This document shows, in pieces, positions 1-9,636 of a DNA stretch of 64,000 nucleotides. The DNA is taken from positions 1 to 64,000 of the forward strand of contig NZ_RDSD01000019.1 in the NCBI RefSeq assembly GCF_003712195.1. The letters run 5' to 3'. The notes under the pieces are model-generated. The model did no database searches. It was not told the DNA's origin and saw only the letters and a program-made list of their open reading frames with translations. A program made the position numbers and the translations under genes. How positions within the stretch are numbered: the stretch's first letter is position 1; each line of letters begins with the position of its first letter. This DNA is from Proteiniphilum sp. X52 (GTDB lineage Bacteria > Bacteroidota > Bacteroidia > Bacteroidales > Dysgonomonadaceae).

Positions 1-447
<447 letters not shown>

Positions 448-513
448 AATCAGTGACACCCGGATTATGGAGTTACACACAGATAGAAGCAACGCGGTTC
501 CATTATTTTTTAC

Positions 514-521
514 TACTTTTG
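514..521 (+). promoter_or_regulatory. Bacteroidota -7 promoter element for argS
   Basis: TACTTTTG matches the Bacteroidota -7 consensus TAnnTTTG exactly. It ends 26 bases before the ATG at 548 and lies downstream of the other in-frame starts at 437 and 467, so it supports 548 as the start of argS. I see no clear -33 TTTG at the usual distance. Confidence 0.5.
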
Positions 522-547
522 TGTCTCTAAAACAGCAATATCAAGAC

Positions 548-2341
548 ATGCATATCGAGAATAATCTTCAGGATGCCATTATCCGGGCGATAAAAGCACT
601 TTATCAGGCAGACGTGGAAACGTCGCAAATCACGCTTCAAAAAACAAAGAAAGAGTTTAAAGGACACTACACGCTCGTCACCTTCCCTTTGCTGAAAATC
701 TCCCGGAAAAAACCGGAGGAGACGGCACAAGATATAGGTTCCTGGTTAACGGAAAAGACAGCGATCATCTCCGGATTCAATGTAATCAAGGGATTCCTGA
801 ATCTGGAAATTACGGCAGATGCTTGGCTCCGATTACTGGAACGAATCGACGGAGAACCCGATTACGGTTTCACACCTGTTGCGGACGACGCACCACTCTA
901 TATGATAGAGTACTCTTCTCCCAACACCAATAAACCACTGCACTTGGGGCATGTGCGAAACAACCTCCTGGGACATTCGTTGTGCCAAGTATTGGCCGCC
1001 AACGGAAAACGGGTGGTGAAAACCAACATCGTGAACGACCGGGGTATCCATATCTGCAAATCGATGCTTGCCTGGCAGAAATGGGGCAACGGCGAGACGC
1101 CCGAATCTTCCGGTAAGAAGGGGGATCACCTCATCGGCGACTATTATGTGCTGTTCGACAAAAAATATAAAGAGGAATTGGGTTCATTACAGGACAAAGG
1201 CCTGTCGAAAGAGGAGGCCGATGAACAGTCGCGACTCATGGCGGAAGCCCGCGAAATGTTACGCAAATGGGAAGCCGGGGACGAGGAGACCGTCAACCTG
1301 TGGAAGCGGATGAACAAGTGGGTATATGCGGGGTTTGACGAGACCTACCGCCGGATGGGCGTGTCATTCGATAAGATCTACTATGAATCGGAGACTTACC
1401 TTGCCGGAAAAGAAGAGGTGCTGCGAGGCCTGAATCAAGGACTTTTCTACCGGAAAGAAGATGGATCGGTGTGGGCCGATCTCACTCCCCACGGACTGGA
1501 TCACAAGCTGCTACTACGGGGCGACGGGACATCGGTTTATATGACGCAGGATATCGGCACAGCCAAATTACGGTTTGACGACTATCCCATCGACACCATG
1601 ATCTATGTGGTGGGGAATGAACAGAACTATCATTTCCAGGTACTTTCCATCCTGCTCGACATGCTTGGATTTGAGTTTGGCAAGGGACTCGCGCACTTCT
1701 CCTACGGCATGGTGGAACTACCCGAGGGGAAAATGAAATCGCGTGAAGGGACAGTGGTCGATGCCGACGAGCTGATGAGCGAAATGGTGGAAACGGCCCG
1801 TGAGACATCCAAGGAATTGGGTAAACTGGATGGCATATCCACCCAAGAAGCCGACAAAATCGCGGAGATGGTGGGTATGGGCGCACTCAAATACTTTATA
1901 CTGAAAGTGGATCCGAAGAAGAACATGACCTTTAATCCGAAAGAATCAATCGATTTTAACGGCAACACAGGGCCATTCATCCAATACACCCACGCGCGTA
2001 TACAATCCGTCCTGCGCAAAGCCGGTGAACAGGGCATCACCATTCCTGAAAGACTGGAGAACACCCTCGCCCTTTCCGGGAAAGAAGAAGGGCTGGTACA
2101 GTTACTCGCGGAATTCGACGCGGTGGTGAAACAGGCAGGCACCGAATACAATGTCTCCCTCATCGGGAACTATGTGTACGAGCTGGCAAAAGAATTCAAC
2201 CAGTTCTACCACGATTTCTCCATCCTTCGTGAAGAGAACAGCTCGTTACGTGATTTCCGGTTGTTATTGTCAAAAAACATAGCCCTGACCATCAAAAAAG
2301 GAATGAAATTATTTGGCATAGAGGTTCCCGAACGGATGTGA
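548..2341 (+). CDS. argS: Arginyl-tRNA synthetase
   Basis: Class I aminoacyl-tRNA synthetase that charges tRNA-Arg with arginine in the cytoplasm. The 597-residue product has the N-terminal arginyl-tRNA synthetase domain (about 1-100). The HIGH motif appears as HLGH at 132-135 within SSPNTNKPLHLGHVRNN, and the KMSKS-type loop as KMKSR at 395-399. A C-terminal DALR-type anticodon-binding domain covers roughly 480-597. An in-frame ATG at 467 and an earlier alternative start at 437 exist, but the conserved N-terminus (MHIENNLQDAIIRAIKALY) begins at 548 and a promoter element lies between them. The length is typical of Bacteroidales ArgS. The next gene starts 57 bases downstream on the same strand. 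Confidence 0.96.
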   Translation: MHIENNLQDAIIRAIKALYQADVETSQITLQKTKKEFKGHYTLVTFPLLKISRKKPEETAQDIGSWLTEKTAIISGFNVIKGFLNLEITADAWLRLLERIDGEPDYGFTPVADDAPLYMIEYSSPNTNKPLHLGHVRNNLLGHSLCQVLAANGKRVVKTNIVNDRGIHICKSMLAWQKWGNGETPESSGKKGDHLIGDYYVLFDKKYKEELGSLQDKGLSKEEADEQSRLMAEAREMLRKWEAGDEETVNLWKRMNKWVYAGFDETYRRMGVSFDKIYYESETYLAGKEEVLRGLNQGLFYRKEDGSVWADLTPHGLDHKLLLRGDGTSVYMTQDIGTAKLRFDDYPIDTMIYVVGNEQNYHFQVLSILLDMLGFEFGKGLAHFSYGMVELPEGKMKSREGTVVDADELMSEMVETARETSKELGKLDGISTQEADKIAEMVGMGALKYFILKVDPKKNMTFNPKESIDFNGNTGPFIQYTHARIQSVLRKAGEQGITIPERLENTLALSGKEEGLVQLLAEFDAVVKQAGTEYNVSLIGNYVYELAKEFNQFYHDFSILREENSSLRDFRLLLSKNIALTIKKGMKLFGIEVPERM

Positions 2342-2398
2342 TATCAACTGAAGAATTGATTCAGTCGGAAGTCCGGGATCTGCCATATCGGAAGCGCC

Positions 2399-3646
2399 AT
2401 GAGCAAAACAAAAATCAATAGAAACATACTTCTTCTTGCCATCCTGTTTTTCTGGAACACAGGGGGCGTGCGCTCACAACTCCATCGCGACTCGGTTTAC
2501 TCCGACCGGCCGACTCTTATTCACCGGGTAGAGATAGGAGGCCGTCCGGGTTACATCATTCCCACCAACAAATTCCTGGGGGGAGTGAATGAACGATCCC
2601 GACCCATCAGGTATGCCTTTTCCTCTCACCTGAAATATGCTTTCCAGTTCCATCCCGACAGCCGTGCCGGACAGATCTACCGCGGCGCTTATCAAGGAAT
2701 CGGGTTTGCCTATTATAATTTTGACAATTCCCGTGAGATCGGCAACCCGAAAGCGGCCTATCTGTTTCAGGGAGCGACCCTGGCCGAGATCACCCCTCGC
2801 CTGTCGTTCGATTATGAATGGAATTTCGGGCTGTCGACCGGATGGAATCCTTACGACTACTACAAAAATCCTTACAACGGAATGGTCGGATCAAAGGTCA
2901 ACGCCTATATGAACGTGAACTTTTATTTCCGGCATCTTCTTTCCCGGTATTTCGATCTTATTTACGGCGTCACTTTCACCCATTTCTCCAACGGAAATAC
3001 TAAATTCCCCAATGCCGGATTGAATGTGACAGACATAAAAGCGGGGATCACCTATAATATCAACCGGCAGGTAAACCAGCTCTCACAAGGCTTGCCAGGA
3101 TACGGCTCTCTTATAAGGGATTTTCCCCGACATGTAAGTTACGATGTGGTTTTCTTCGGATCCTGGCGTCGCAAAGGGATCGTCTTCAATGGCGAGCCAA
3201 TGGCTTCGCCTGACAAGTACACCGTGCTTGGATTCAACATCAACCCCATGTACAACCTGGGATACAAGCTCCGGATTGGGGCATCGTTGGACGGGGTATA
3301 TGACAACAGCGCCAACATATATACCGAAGATTACATCATCTCCTACGGCGACCCCAATCCCGGATATACATTTTATAAACCGGCGGTGAATAAACAACTG
3401 GCGCTGGGGCTTTCCGCGCGGGCAGAATATGTGATGCCCTATTTCGATGTGGGAGTGGGTGTGGGGGCCAACCTCTTGCACGGCGGTGGCGACCTTAAAG
3501 GGTTTTACCAAATATTGGCTTTAAAAATAAAAGTCACCCGTCACTCGTTCATCCATATCGGATATAACCTGCAGAATTTTGATACGCCTAACTACCTGAT
3601 GTTAGGCCTTGGCCTGCGGCTGAATAACCAGCATCCGCAGCATTAA
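2399..3646 (+). CDS. Acyloxyacyl hydrolase / PagL-like lipid A deacylase
   Basis: A 415-residue outer-membrane protein with an N-terminal signal peptide (hydrophobic 10-21, likely cleaved near 26). The rest alternates aromatic and polar residues as a beta-barrel does. The block FTHFSNGNT at 193-201 contains the His-Ser pair (H195, S197) of the PagL / lipid A 3-O-deacylase family (PF09411), which removes an ester-linked acyl chain from lipid A at the outer membrane. That function is inferred from family resemblance. Bacteroidales homologues are longer than the roughly 150-residue proteobacterial PagL, as here. It follows argS by 57 bases, so co-transcription is possible. Downstream lies a dispersed repeat and not an obvious terminator. 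Confidence 0.75.
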   Translation: MSKTKINRNILLLAILFFWNTGGVRSQLHRDSVYSDRPTLIHRVEIGGRPGYIIPTNKFLGGVNERSRPIRYAFSSHLKYAFQFHPDSRAGQIYRGAYQGIGFAYYNFDNSREIGNPKAAYLFQGATLAEITPRLSFDYEWNFGLSTGWNPYDYYKNPYNGMVGSKVNAYMNVNFYFRHLLSRYFDLIYGVTFTHFSNGNTKFPNAGLNVTDIKAGITYNINRQVNQLSQGLPGYGSLIRDFPRHVSYDVVFFGSWRRKGIVFNGEPMASPDKYTVLGFNINPMYNLGYKLRIGASLDGVYDNSANIYTEDYIISYGDPNPGYTFYKPAVNKQLALGLSARAEYVMPYFDVGVGVGANLLHGGGDLKGFYQILALKIKVTRHSFIHIGYNLQNFDTPNYLMLGLGLRLNNQHPQH

Positions 3647-3651
3647 ATAAA

Positions 3652-3779
3652 GTGGAAAGGCGGAAAAGTGATTTGAATTAGCAATTACCAATTACTAATT
3701 ACCAATGGATCAATGTGATATAAGTCCGGGATCCCAAATTTTTCATTTTTCACTTTTAGTTTAAGAAGTCTTGATTCAT
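3652..3779 (-). repeat. Interspersed intergenic repeat, copy A
   Basis: Read on the minus strand, this gap matches the gap at about 39372-39520 on the plus strand. The shared core includes AAAATTTGGGATCYCGGACTT and GATCCATTGGT, followed by AATTGGTAATTG/AATTCGTAATTG-type sequence and a CTTTCC/CTCTTTC end. By eye about 80% of aligned bases agree, with one indel where copy B has extra heptamers. Copy A lies directly upstream of the GH95 gene, with its A-rich end towards the start codon. It includes two copies of the heptamer TGAAAAA. Confidence 0.65.
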
Positions 3780-3807
3780 GACTCCAAGAGTCTTAATTCT
3801 AAATAAA

Positions 3808-6264
3808 ATGAAACTAAAAAAACTGATCACATCTTTTTTCCTGACAGGCAGTATAGTGTTGACCTGGGGGCAGAATCCCGCATTAATGACGCACTATGAT
3901 TCTCCCGCTACAAATTGGGAAAATGAAGCTCTGCCGATTGGCAACGGCCACATAGGTGCAATGGTCTTCGGCGGTGTCGACGAAGATGTTATTCTTGTGA
4001 ATGAAAAAACATTATGGTCAGGCGGACCGGGTAAAAATCCTGATTACAACGGCGGGCACCGGAGAACGCCTGCTGAAAACCATCGTACTTTGCAACATAT
4101 CAGAAATACTTTACAGGAGAAAATGACGGATTTCACAGCTACACAGTCCGCAGGAATAGATGCAAACGGAAAAGTTATCGCACATGATTATGCTCCTGAA
4201 GACGACGGATTGAAAAGCCATATCCTGGACCTGACGGGGAACAGAGACGATTTTGGTTCCTATCAGCAATTGAGCAACATCCACATTGGCTCGAATCCGG
4301 CAACATCTGCCGGTTATTCCCGGTACGCACGTAAACTGGATATCGACAATGCGGTTGCTAAAACGACGTATCTCCAAAATGGAATAAATTACACACGTGA
4401 ATATTTCGTCAGCCATCCCGACAATATAATTGTCATTCGTCTTACGGCTGATAAAAGAGGTTCACTTTCACATACATTTTATTTCACATCGCCGCAGGAA
4501 AGCATCCTTATAAGCGTGAGAGATAACGTTATTACCCTGGAAGGGAGGCCGGCCGACCATGGCGACGACGGCTTGAAGTTTGTCCAGCAAATGATAATCA
4601 TCCCTACAGGCGGAGCGATAAGTAATGACGGTAACCAAATCAAGGTGAAAAATGCCGACGAAATATTGCTGATCTCCTCGGCCGCAACCAATTACCATCA
4701 GTCGATGAATGCTGATTTCAATTATTTTTCCAGCATCAATCCCCGCAACACAGTTGAAAACACAATACATAAAGCAGTTCAAAAAACCTATACCCAATTG
4801 TTGGACACACATATTCGGGATTATAAATCACTGTACGGCAGGATGAGTATTTCATTGGGCAATGCGGCTAACATCAATAATAAGACTACTGATGAGTTAT
4901 TAAAAGGATATAAAGACGGTACCAATACAACCGCAGAAAATTTATACCTCGAGCAGTTGTATTATCAATTTGGACGCTATCTATTGATTTCATCTTCCCG
5001 AAAAGGCTCTTTGCCCGCCAATCTTCAGGGGATCTGGGCAAAAGGATTAACCCCTCCATGGAATGCTGACTATCATACCAACATTAATGTCCAGATGAAT
5101 TATTGGCTGGCCCAACAAACCAATCTGTCCGACTGCCATATACCGGTCATTGAATATACCAAAAGCCTTGTTTCGCGGGGAAGACTTACCGCGCAACATT
5201 ATTATTGTAAACAAGACGGAAGTCCGGTGAGAGGCTGGGTCATTCATCATGAAAATAATATCTGGGGTAATACCGCCCCCGGAAACTGGTACACAGCATT
5301 TTACTTTCCGGCTGCCGCCGCCTGGATGTGCCAGGATATCTGGGAGTATTATCAGTTCAATCAGGACATAGAATTCCTGAGGGACTACTACCCGATCATG
5401 ACAGATGCCGCATTATTCTGGGTAGATAATCTCTGGCGCGATTCCCGCGACGGAACGCTTGTCGCGAATCCCTCTTATTCACCAGAACATGGCCCCTATT
5501 CGCTTGGCGCATCAGCCGATCAGGCCATTATATGGGAACTGTTCGATATGGTAATCAAGGCAAGCGACACATTAAAATATGATACTCCGGAATTACAGGA
5601 GATAAAGAAGGCAAAGGATCAGTTGGCCGGACCCCGGATCGGTCTTGCCGGACAACTGATGGAATGGAAAGATGAGTTGCTGATGGACATTACGGGCGAC
5701 AATGGGCATCGGCACGTCAACCATTTACACTGGTTGCATCCGGGAAGCAGGATCGTACCAGGCAGAAGTGCGGAGGAGAACCTATATGCAAAAGCGATGC
5801 AAACCACACTAAATACGCGTGGCGATGGGGGTACAGGCTGGAGTAAGGCATGGAAAATAAATTTCTGGGCACGACTGCATGACGGTGACCGTGCTCATAA
5901 ACTGGTGCAGGAAATATTGAAAGAATCCACACTGACAAATCTGTTCGATACCCACCCGCCCTTCCAGATCGACGGGAACTTTGGTGCTACTTCAGGAATG
6001 ACCGAGATGCTCGTGCAAAGTCACGGCGGTTATATCGAATTATTGCCCTCACTCCCTGATGCCTGGACCAGCGGCAGCTTTAAAGGGATCAAAGCCCGGG
6101 GAAATTTTGAAATAGAAGCAGAATGGAATGATGGAAAAATCACATCATTGAAGATCACCTCTGAGTCGGGAAACGATTGCGTGGTGAAATACAACGGGAA
6201 AACATTTTCTTTCCCAACCACCGCGGGAACTACCTACGATTTGAGCAATAAAACAAAATTTTAA
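3808..6264 (+). CDS. GH95 alpha-L-fucosidase, secreted
   Basis: An 818-residue glycoside hydrolase of family 95, whose members release alpha-1,2-linked L-fucose (some release L-galactose) from host or plant glycans by inversion. The start at 3808 gives a clean signal peptide (MKLKKLITSFFLTGSIVLTWGQ); an ATG 30 bases upstream only adds an unlikely N-terminal tail. Family landmarks visible are NLQGIWA followed by PPWNADYHTNINVQMNYW with N425 and N427, SPEHGP with E560 and FQIDGNFGA with D722. These align in spacing with the catalytic Asn, Glu and Asp of the Bifidobacterium enzyme AfcA. The C-terminus is a small beta-sandwich. It stands alone between the repeat and a stretch of gene remnants, with no SusCD pair beside it. 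Confidence 0.92.
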   Translation: MKLKKLITSFFLTGSIVLTWGQNPALMTHYDSPATNWENEALPIGNGHIGAMVFGGVDEDVILVNEKTLWSGGPGKNPDYNGGHRRTPAENHRTLQHIRNTLQEKMTDFTATQSAGIDANGKVIAHDYAPEDDGLKSHILDLTGNRDDFGSYQQLSNIHIGSNPATSAGYSRYARKLDIDNAVAKTTYLQNGINYTREYFVSHPDNIIVIRLTADKRGSLSHTFYFTSPQESILISVRDNVITLEGRPADHGDDGLKFVQQMIIIPTGGAISNDGNQIKVKNADEILLISSAATNYHQSMNADFNYFSSINPRNTVENTIHKAVQKTYTQLLDTHIRDYKSLYGRMSISLGNAANINNKTTDELLKGYKDGTNTTAENLYLEQLYYQFGRYLLISSSRKGSLPANLQGIWAKGLTPPWNADYHTNINVQMNYWLAQQTNLSDCHIPVIEYTKSLVSRGRLTAQHYYCKQDGSPVRGWVIHHENNIWGNTAPGNWYTAFYFPAAAAWMCQDIWEYYQFNQDIEFLRDYYPIMTDAALFWVDNLWRDSRDGTLVANPSYSPEHGPYSLGASADQAIIWELFDMVIKASDTLKYDTPELQEIKKAKDQLAGPRIGLAGQLMEWKDELLMDITGDNGHRHVNHLHWLHPGSRIVPGRSAEENLYAKAMQTTLNTRGDGGTGWSKAWKINFWARLHDGDRAHKLVQEILKESTLTNLFDTHPPFQIDGNFGATSGMTEMLVQSHGGYIELLPSLPDAWTSGSFKGIKARGNFEIEAEWNDGKITSLKITSESGNDCVVKYNGKTFSFPTTAGTTYDLSNKTKF

Positions 6265-6268
6265 TCAT

Positions 6269-6361
6269 TTGAAACGAGCATGTAAACTATTCTTTTTTAT
6301 TTTTATTGTGATTGCATTGTCGCCCAGATGTTCTTCGAACACACATCAACTACATCATTAA
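6269..6361 (+). pseudogene. Remnant: lipoprotein leader of a lost gene
   Basis: Directly after the GH95 stop, one frame from a TTG at 6269 encodes a short basic, hydrophobic leader ending in SPRCSSN and stops at 6359-6361. This looks like the signal peptide of a lipoprotein whose body is missing. It overlaps, in another frame, the next remnant. It may have belonged to the ThuA-like protein whose C-terminus is found at 6587-6706, but that is a guess. Confidence 0.35.
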
Positions 6362-6591
6362 ACTCAGCCGTACTGGGTACTGCCATTCCTTTGGGTGCGG
6401 CAACTCCGGCTATTTTCACATCGTGTTCGGGTAACACAAAAAAGAGTTCAGGAAAAACCTACTCGGCAGAGGAATTGGGGATGTTTTCATCCGTGGATAT
6501 TGCACCGGATGGAAAACCGTTAAAAGCGGCCCTTGTCGGATGCGGGGACAGAGGCACCGGAGCGGCAGTCGATTTCCTAAGTTCAGGTTGA
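6328..6591 (+). pseudogene. Remnant: N-terminus of a Gfo/Idh/MocA oxidoreductase
   Basis: The 87 codons read like the leader and first Rossmann strand of a secreted Gfo/Idh/MocA family oxidoreductase. A Tat-like or hydrophobic leader (SAVLGTAIPLGAATPAIF) is followed by YSAEELGMFSSVDIAPDGKP and the dinucleotide-binding LKAALVGCGDRGTGAA. The frame stops at 6589-6591, where a full protein would continue for over 350 residues. The nucleotide-binding glycine motif is intact but the catalytic and substrate domains are gone. The sequence joins directly to a piece of a different gene, so this is a deletion scar and not a small gene. Confidence 0.7.
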
Positions 6592-6706
6592 AGGAGCCGT
6601 AATGCCTGTAGTGTGGAAAAAACAGTACGGCAAGGGACGTGTTTTCTATTCTTCACTGGGACACGTCGCCAGCGATTTTGATGTACCCGAAGCACTCGAG
6701 ATCATG
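6587..6706 (+). pseudogene. Remnant: C-terminus of a ThuA-domain protein
   Basis: In a second frame, overlapping the end of the Gfo/Idh remnant, about 40 codons read [20 protein letters not shown] then [20 protein letters not shown]. This is the typical C-terminal end of ThuA-like (trehalose-utilisation / glutamine-amidotransferase-fold) proteins, which often sit next to Gfo/Idh/MocA genes in Bacteroidota. The match breaks off at about 6706, ten bases before the stop of the convergent S9 peptidase gene. No start or upstream domain is present. Confidence 0.65.
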
Positions 6707-6715
6707 AGTCCAATC

Positions 6716-8989
6716 CTACTTGAGGTATTTCGCCAGGAATCCCAGCATGGTGCTGTAAAAGTCCATACGATTCTCTTCGCGATAGAAGCCGTGGCCTTCG
6801 TTGTATTTCACCATATAAGGTATTTCCAGGCCTTTGGCGCGCAGTGCCGTCACAATCTGGTCGGATTCGTGGATGTTCACGCGCGGGTCGTTGGCACCCT
6901 GCACCACATAGACCGGCTTGGTGATCTTATCGATCTGGTAGACCGGCGAAGCTTCACGGGCAATGATCTTCTCTTCGGGATCATCCAGGTCGTACCATAT
7001 CTGCTTCACCATCTCGGTCATCGGCTTCCAGTATTCGGGAAACGACGAGAAGAAAGTCTCGATATTGGAGACACCCACATAATCCACCCCGCAAGTATAG
7101 AGATCGGGCGTTTTCACAAGTCCCATCAGGGTAGCATAGCCCCCATGGCTGCCTCCATAGATCGCGATTTTGTTTTCGTCGGCCCAACCCTGTGCAATGG
7201 CATAGCGCACACCGTCTTCCACATCATCCATCACTTTCCTGCCGATCTGCTTGAAACCGGCACGCAGGAACTCTTTACCATATCCGCCCGAGATGCGGAA
7301 GTTCACCTGCAGGGTGGCATAGCCGCGGCTGGCAAACAATTGCGTCTCGGGATTGAATCCCCACGAGTCGCGGATTCCCTGCGGACCGCCATGCGGATTC
7401 ACCACCATAGGCACCCTTTTGCCTTCCAGTGCCTCTTTCGGGAGTGTGACATATCCGTGGATCGTCAGTCCGTCACGGCTCTTAAAGGAGATAGGACGCA
7501 TTTCCGCCATATCCTCTTCCTTCAGTTGCGGCATCAGGTCGTATAACAGGGTGAACTGTTTTGTCTTCACGTCGTACTCATAGTACTTTCCATACAACTT
7601 ATCGCTTTGCAGGATGATCAGGAATGTGTTTTCATCGTCATCATGATCGGCAATACCGTATATCTTTCCAGGGAAGTGCCGCTTCACGCCGGCATCGATT
7701 TCCTTGTAGAGGTCACTCACAGGGATAATTTCCGATTTTTCGCCCTCGTAGCTGAAATAATCAATTTCGTAGTCGCGTTTACGGGAGAGCCCCATACTGG
7801 CCACATCATAATGAGGGTTTGAAAACACTTCTTTTATTTCACGGCTGTTTTTCAGGTCGTAGAGAACGATACGGGTTTTATCTCCGTCGAGGTTGGTGAC
7901 CACATAAGCATCATCGGGGTCGGGCGTATTGTAATTAAAGGCGATGATCGAGAAGCTGTCGTCCCAGTTCGTTTTTTTCTTCAACTCGAAAACCCCTGTT
8001 TCCCTGTTCTTATAATACAACTCCATTTCCACTCCGTTTACCATTTTGGTATAGGCGCGCAAATCACCCTCCTTGTCAAAATCATATCCTTGGATAGGAT
8101 TAGCGGCATCACTGTTTTCATAGAGTTTTTCCAATTCACCCGTCACCACATTCAGTTTATAAGGCTCGAATATCTGCGGGTTATCTTTATTCATTGAAAT
8201 GATGATGTAATCTTTCTGGTCTTTCAGGAGAGAAATGATTCCGGCCTTTACCCCCTCAAAAGGAGTGAGGTCGCGGCTGTTTCCCCCATCGATATTTGTC
8301 GCGTAAATATGGTAGTTCTCATTTCCCCCGTTGTCCATCGCATAAAACAACCGATCGTCGTTGATCCATCCATATCCTTTGATCGGCTCCTCTTTTTCCT
8401 CGATGGCACGGATCACCTCCCCGGAGGCAAGGTTTTTGATATACACATGGTTTTTAAGTCCATCCTTTTCCTTGTACGACAGATACTTTCCGTTGGGTGA
8501 CAGTTGGAATGCCGACGCGCTGGGCCGTGCAAAGTAATCGGCCACACTGTATATGTAATCACCCTTATCAAAGTCGGCCAGTTTCCGCAATTCCTCTTCG
8601 CCCGTTACCAGGCCGGCATCCCCCGGCAGTTTACTTTCAAACCGTTTCAAAGTAAGCGGGAGAGTCATTCCGGCTTGCTCGTAGTTCCCGGTAATACTGT
8701 CTCCCCGCAGTTCCCCATTATAAACGATCTGCGCCGCGGTCACGCCCAGTTTCAGCCGATTACCCGTCAGCTCCGCCTTGTCCACCGGTATGCCGGCCGC
8801 TCCCTGCATAGGCACGTCCATTGTGCCGGACAAATCCCCGTCGCCACCGGTAAGGTGAAAAATCAGTTCCAGATCCACTCCCTGCACCGAGAGGGTGCCT
8901 TTCCAGTCACCTGCAATAGTTTGCGCATTCAGACTCATAGTTGTCACAATCACGGCGATCAATACGCCCATTCTTTTTATTATGTTCAT
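6716..8989 (-). CDS. Secreted S9 family prolyl oligopeptidase-like peptidase
   Basis: A 757-residue serine peptidase of family S9 with a signal peptide (about 1-22, cleaved after LNA). An N-terminal lipocalin-like beta region (about 25-115) precedes a beta-propeller (about 150-480) that gates access to the C-terminal alpha/beta hydrolase domain (about 500-757). The triad is visible: S614 in [14 protein letters not shown]701 in QGANDPRV and H733 in EGHGFYREE. Such enzymes trim oligopeptides in the periplasm. The 3' end abuts the ThuA remnant on the opposite strand. A possible promoter lies about 40 bases upstream of the start. Confidence 0.9.
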   Translation of the reverse strand: MNIIKRMGVLIAVIVTTMSLNAQTIAGDWKGTLSVQGVDLELIFHLTGGDGDLSGTMDVPMQGAAGIPVDKAELTGNRLKLGVTAAQIVYNGELRGDSITGNYEQAGMTLPLTLKRFESKLPGDAGLVTGEEELRKLADFDKGDYIYSVADYFARPSASAFQLSPNGKYLSYKEKDGLKNHVYIKNLASGEVIRAIEEKEEPIKGYGWINDDRLFYAMDNGGNENYHIYATNIDGGNSRDLTPFEGVKAGIISLLKDQKDYIIISMNKDNPQIFEPYKLNVVTGELEKLYENSDAANPIQGYDFDKEGDLRAYTKMVNGVEMELYYKNRETGVFELKKKTNWDDSFSIIAFNYNTPDPDDAYVVTNLDGDKTRIVLYDLKNSREIKEVFSNPHYDVASMGLSRKRDYEIDYFSYEGEKSEIIPVSDLYKEIDAGVKRHFPGKIYGIADHDDDENTFLIILQSDKLYGKYYEYDVKTKQFTLLYDLMPQLKEEDMAEMRPISFKSRDGLTIHGYVTLPKEALEGKRVPMVVNPHGGPQGIRDSWGFNPETQLFASRGYATLQVNFRISGGYGKEFLRAGFKQIGRKVMDDVEDGVRYAIAQGWADENKIAIYGGSHGGYATLMGLVKTPDLYTCGVDYVGVSNIETFFSSFPEYWKPMTEMVKQIWYDLDDPEEKIIAREASPVYQIDKITKPVYVVQGANDPRVNIHESDQIVTALRAKGLEIPYMVKYNEGHGFYREENRMDFYSTMLGFLAKYLK

Positions 8990-9029
8990 ATCATTAAGCT
9001 ACTTTTATTCAGGTTAAAATATCTTCACA

Positions 9030-9058
9030 TAAATTTATCCGCTATCATCAAATGACAA
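9030..9058 (-). promoter_or_regulatory. Possible promoter of the S9 peptidase gene
   Basis: On the minus strand a TTTG (9055-9058) is followed after 17 bases by TAAATTTA (9030-9037), which is one base off the Bacteroidota -7 element TAnnTTTG. The position, about 40 bases before the ATG at 8989, is right for a promoter. The match is imperfect. Confidence 0.3.
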
Positions 9059-9166
9059 AAAAACATTCGAAAATATAATTATCTGACTATGAACGAAATA
9101 AATTGATTCTATTTGGCAAAGATCTTGAATTTTTTGTGTCTTACAGCTGATTGCCGGTTAGTCATA

Positions 9167-9346
9167 ATGAAAACAAAAGAATCCAAGGTCTCGCACAAAA
9201 GTAGTGAATTCGTTCAAGTTCTGAAAAAGAATCTCGGGGAAAATATCAACCTTGCCCGAAAAAAAATCAATGGCACCGCTTACACCTCACTCTCCTACAA
9301 GGAAGTCCAGGGCAAAGCCAGGCAGTTCGCTGCCGGGTTAAATCAA
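9167..9346 (+). pseudogene. Remnant: possible IS4-type transposase N-terminus joined to an acyl-CoA-ligase-like piece
   Basis: From the ATG at 9167 about 30 codons (KSSEFVQVLKKNLGENINLA) resemble, from memory, the N-terminus of Bacteroidota IS4-family transposases. At about 9260 the character changes to TSLSYKEVQGKARQFAAGL, which resembles the start of an AMP-binding acyl-CoA synthetase. Neither protein continues. I read this as a junction of two truncated genes and not as a functional 60-residue protein. Both identities are tentative. Confidence 0.3.
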
Positions 9347-9354
9347 CGTCACGC

Positions 9355-9576
9355 GCCAACCTGGAAGCATTGGAAAACCTGTTGAAATCGCAGTCCTTGC
9401 ACCGAGTCGAGAAAAAATGTCACAAAACATCATTATAAGGCAACAACATCGTTTCATTATCAAGACCCTTTTTCAATGTCGAAGACACCACGGAATACTG
9501 CCTGCTGAGCAAGGACCACGGGTGGGTTTCGGAATTTGAAGGGAAAGAGATTCCCACAGTTTCTCCGGCCTTATCC
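9355..9576 (+). pseudogene. Remnant: unidentified coding fragment with an in-frame stop
   Basis: One frame from 9355 reads ANLEALENLLKSQSLHRVE, stops at 9436-9438, and then continues in the same frame with protein-like sequence (GNNIVSLSRPFFNVEDTTEY, then LLSKDHGWVSEFEGKEIP) up to the terminator palindrome. I do not recognise either part. The amino-acid composition suggests decayed coding DNA. There is no usable start codon with a family match. Confidence 0.25.
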
Positions 9577-9578
9577 AC

Positions 9579-9611
9579 GAATAAAGGCGTACCATCCGTA
9601 CGCCTTTATTC
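9579..9611 (-). terminator. Perfect 14-bp palindrome, terminator of the small lipoprotein gene
   Basis: GAATAAAGGCGTAC (9579-9592) and GTACGCCTTTATTC (9598-9611) form a perfect 14-bp stem with a 5-base loop. It lies 26 bases beyond the stop of the minus-strand lipoprotein gene (9637). The A/T-rich stem base makes it plausible as a Rho-independent terminator in either direction. Confidence 0.75.
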
Positions 9612-9636
9612 AACTCCCTTCCAATGCAAGGGAAAA

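Noticed and set aside
6602-7546. Long plus-strand open frame opposite the S9 peptidase gene
   Set aside because: Only its first 35 codons are protein-like (ThuA end). The rest is the shadow of the peptidase gene, whose minus-strand translation has intact catalytic motifs.
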